DNA of 64,000 nt, from positions 3,658,001-3,722,000 of the forward strand of contig OZ240237.1 of the NCBI GenBank assembly GCA_965198025.1. Reading direction: 5' to 3'. This document shows, one piece after another, positions 63,674-64,000 of this stretch (position 1 is the stretch's first letter; each line of letters opens with the position of its first letter). Position numbers and translations under genes: made by a program. The DNA comes from CAYWWM01 sp965198025 (GTDB lineage: Bacteria; Acidobacteriota; Terriglobia; 2-12-FULL-54-10). Under the pieces are notes generated by a model that made no database searches, was not told the DNA's origin, and saw only the letters and a program-made list of their open reading frames with translations.

Positions 63674-63675
63674 GA

Positions 63676-63935
63676 AGAGCAGGTCCCACGTAGCTTCCCT
63701 CGGCTTCGCTCGGCGAAACGACATCGATATGTCGTTTCGTCTCGGGATGACACGGGAGTGCTGGGGCAGCTTTGCTTTATTAGAGCAAGGCCAGCGGGAC
63801 GCTGGCGCTACGACAGGCAGGAATGGCTGCCCTACTTTGCAGCAACCGCCTGTCCTGCTTTACGACAGGCCTGGAGGCCTGTCGCTACCTGTGGACAAGC
63901 GAAGAGCAGGTCCCTCGTCGCCCCCAGCGCGGCGA
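63676..63935. repeat. cluster of REP-like elements
   Basis: The 358 bases to the window end carry no gene I can support but several dispersed repeats: AGAGCAGGTCCC..CTTCGCTCGGCG with the hairpin GAAACGACAT/ATGTCGTTTC (63715-63738), CTCGGGATGACACGGG, GCCAGCGGGACGCTGGCGCT (about 63791-63810), CGACAGGCCTGGAGGCCTGTCG (about 63863-63884) and a second GAAGAGCAGGTCCCTCG (63900-63916). Confidence 0.7.
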
Positions 63936-64000
63936 GCATGCTAGGCTCCCAACTCAGATGCGAGTCGCCGACGCCAACGGGCGCTCGGTCGCGGGAAGCT

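Overview
The window looks like a chromosomal stretch of an Acidobacteriota bacterium. The evidence is high GC, a cytochrome-like DUF1587/1592/1588/1585 protein next to a Tat-exported DUF1552 protein and an ankyrin protein, a carboxypeptidase-regulatory-domain Oar-like TonB receptor of about 1,150 residues, DUF2911 and DUF6152 proteins, and many REP-like intergenic repeats. I see no phage, integrase, transposase, CRISPR array or rRNA. The assignment is inferred from gene content only.

Layout: 1-372 is the end of an alpha/beta hydrolase. 775-6151 (-) is the ankyrin/DUF1552/DUF1592 export cluster. 6471-7592 is an unusual nucleoside-deoxyribosyltransferase-like/ATP-cone fusion. 7781-9919 is a NarL-type two-component pair, followed by a lactate permease and an FMN lactate dehydrogenase (10292-13308). 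13337-20474 holds small metabolic and stress genes, a frameshifted class II aldolase, tRNA-His, hisA and a TPR protein. 20531-23011 (-) is a sulfite reductase with a cysteine-rich leader, a terminator and two promoter copies. 23171-23720 is a decayed DUF4160/DUF2442 pair. 23742-26389 (-) is folE, two tandem PTPS/QueD paralogues and a glycosyltransferase. 26442-28237 is a TlpA thioredoxin and a PepSY protein. 29394-32596 is a copper-type P-ATPase with divergent small genes. 32629-36302 has a gutted SMP-30 gene, a lipase, TerB, tRNA-Asp, a KamA-type radical SAM enzyme and a duplicated zinc ribbon. 37050-39152 is a beta-propeller reading frame split by one in-frame TGA. 39367-43522 is the sulfate assimilation operon (Cys leader, terminator, sulfite-reductase remnant, tauE, cysH, cysD, cysN). 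43800-48334 is a cytochrome-like protein and three paralogous exported proteins with DUF6152. 48654-57586 carries a hydrolase, an FAD oxidoreductase of the Nterm_to_SelD family, pnp-rpsO, MOSC, nuoF, a racemase and a PPi-type phosphofructokinase. 57978-63642 carries the TonB receptor, tsaD and a molybdoenzyme.

The most notable system is a pair of cysteine-codon attenuators. At 39367-39537 a 31-residue peptide with eight Cys in nine positions is followed by a rho-independent terminator and then the sulfate-reduction operon. A homologous leader/terminator lies upstream of sulfite reductase at 22797-23011, on the other strand. There the Cys frame has no normal start, and a second copy of the leader promoter sits beyond the terminator, inside the split N-terminus of sulfite reductase. 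The cysHDN operon retains a 48-residue stub matching that same N-terminus, so the two loci appear to share an ancestor.

Other points: a 9-bp GGAACCGAA-type repeat lies between genes and also in frame inside tsaD and the copper ATPase. The in-frame TGA of the beta-propeller is followed by a bSECIS-like hairpin. Several genes carry single-base frameshifts, two of them in homopolymers (aldolase, tauE). These could be real decay or assembly error and should be checked against reads.
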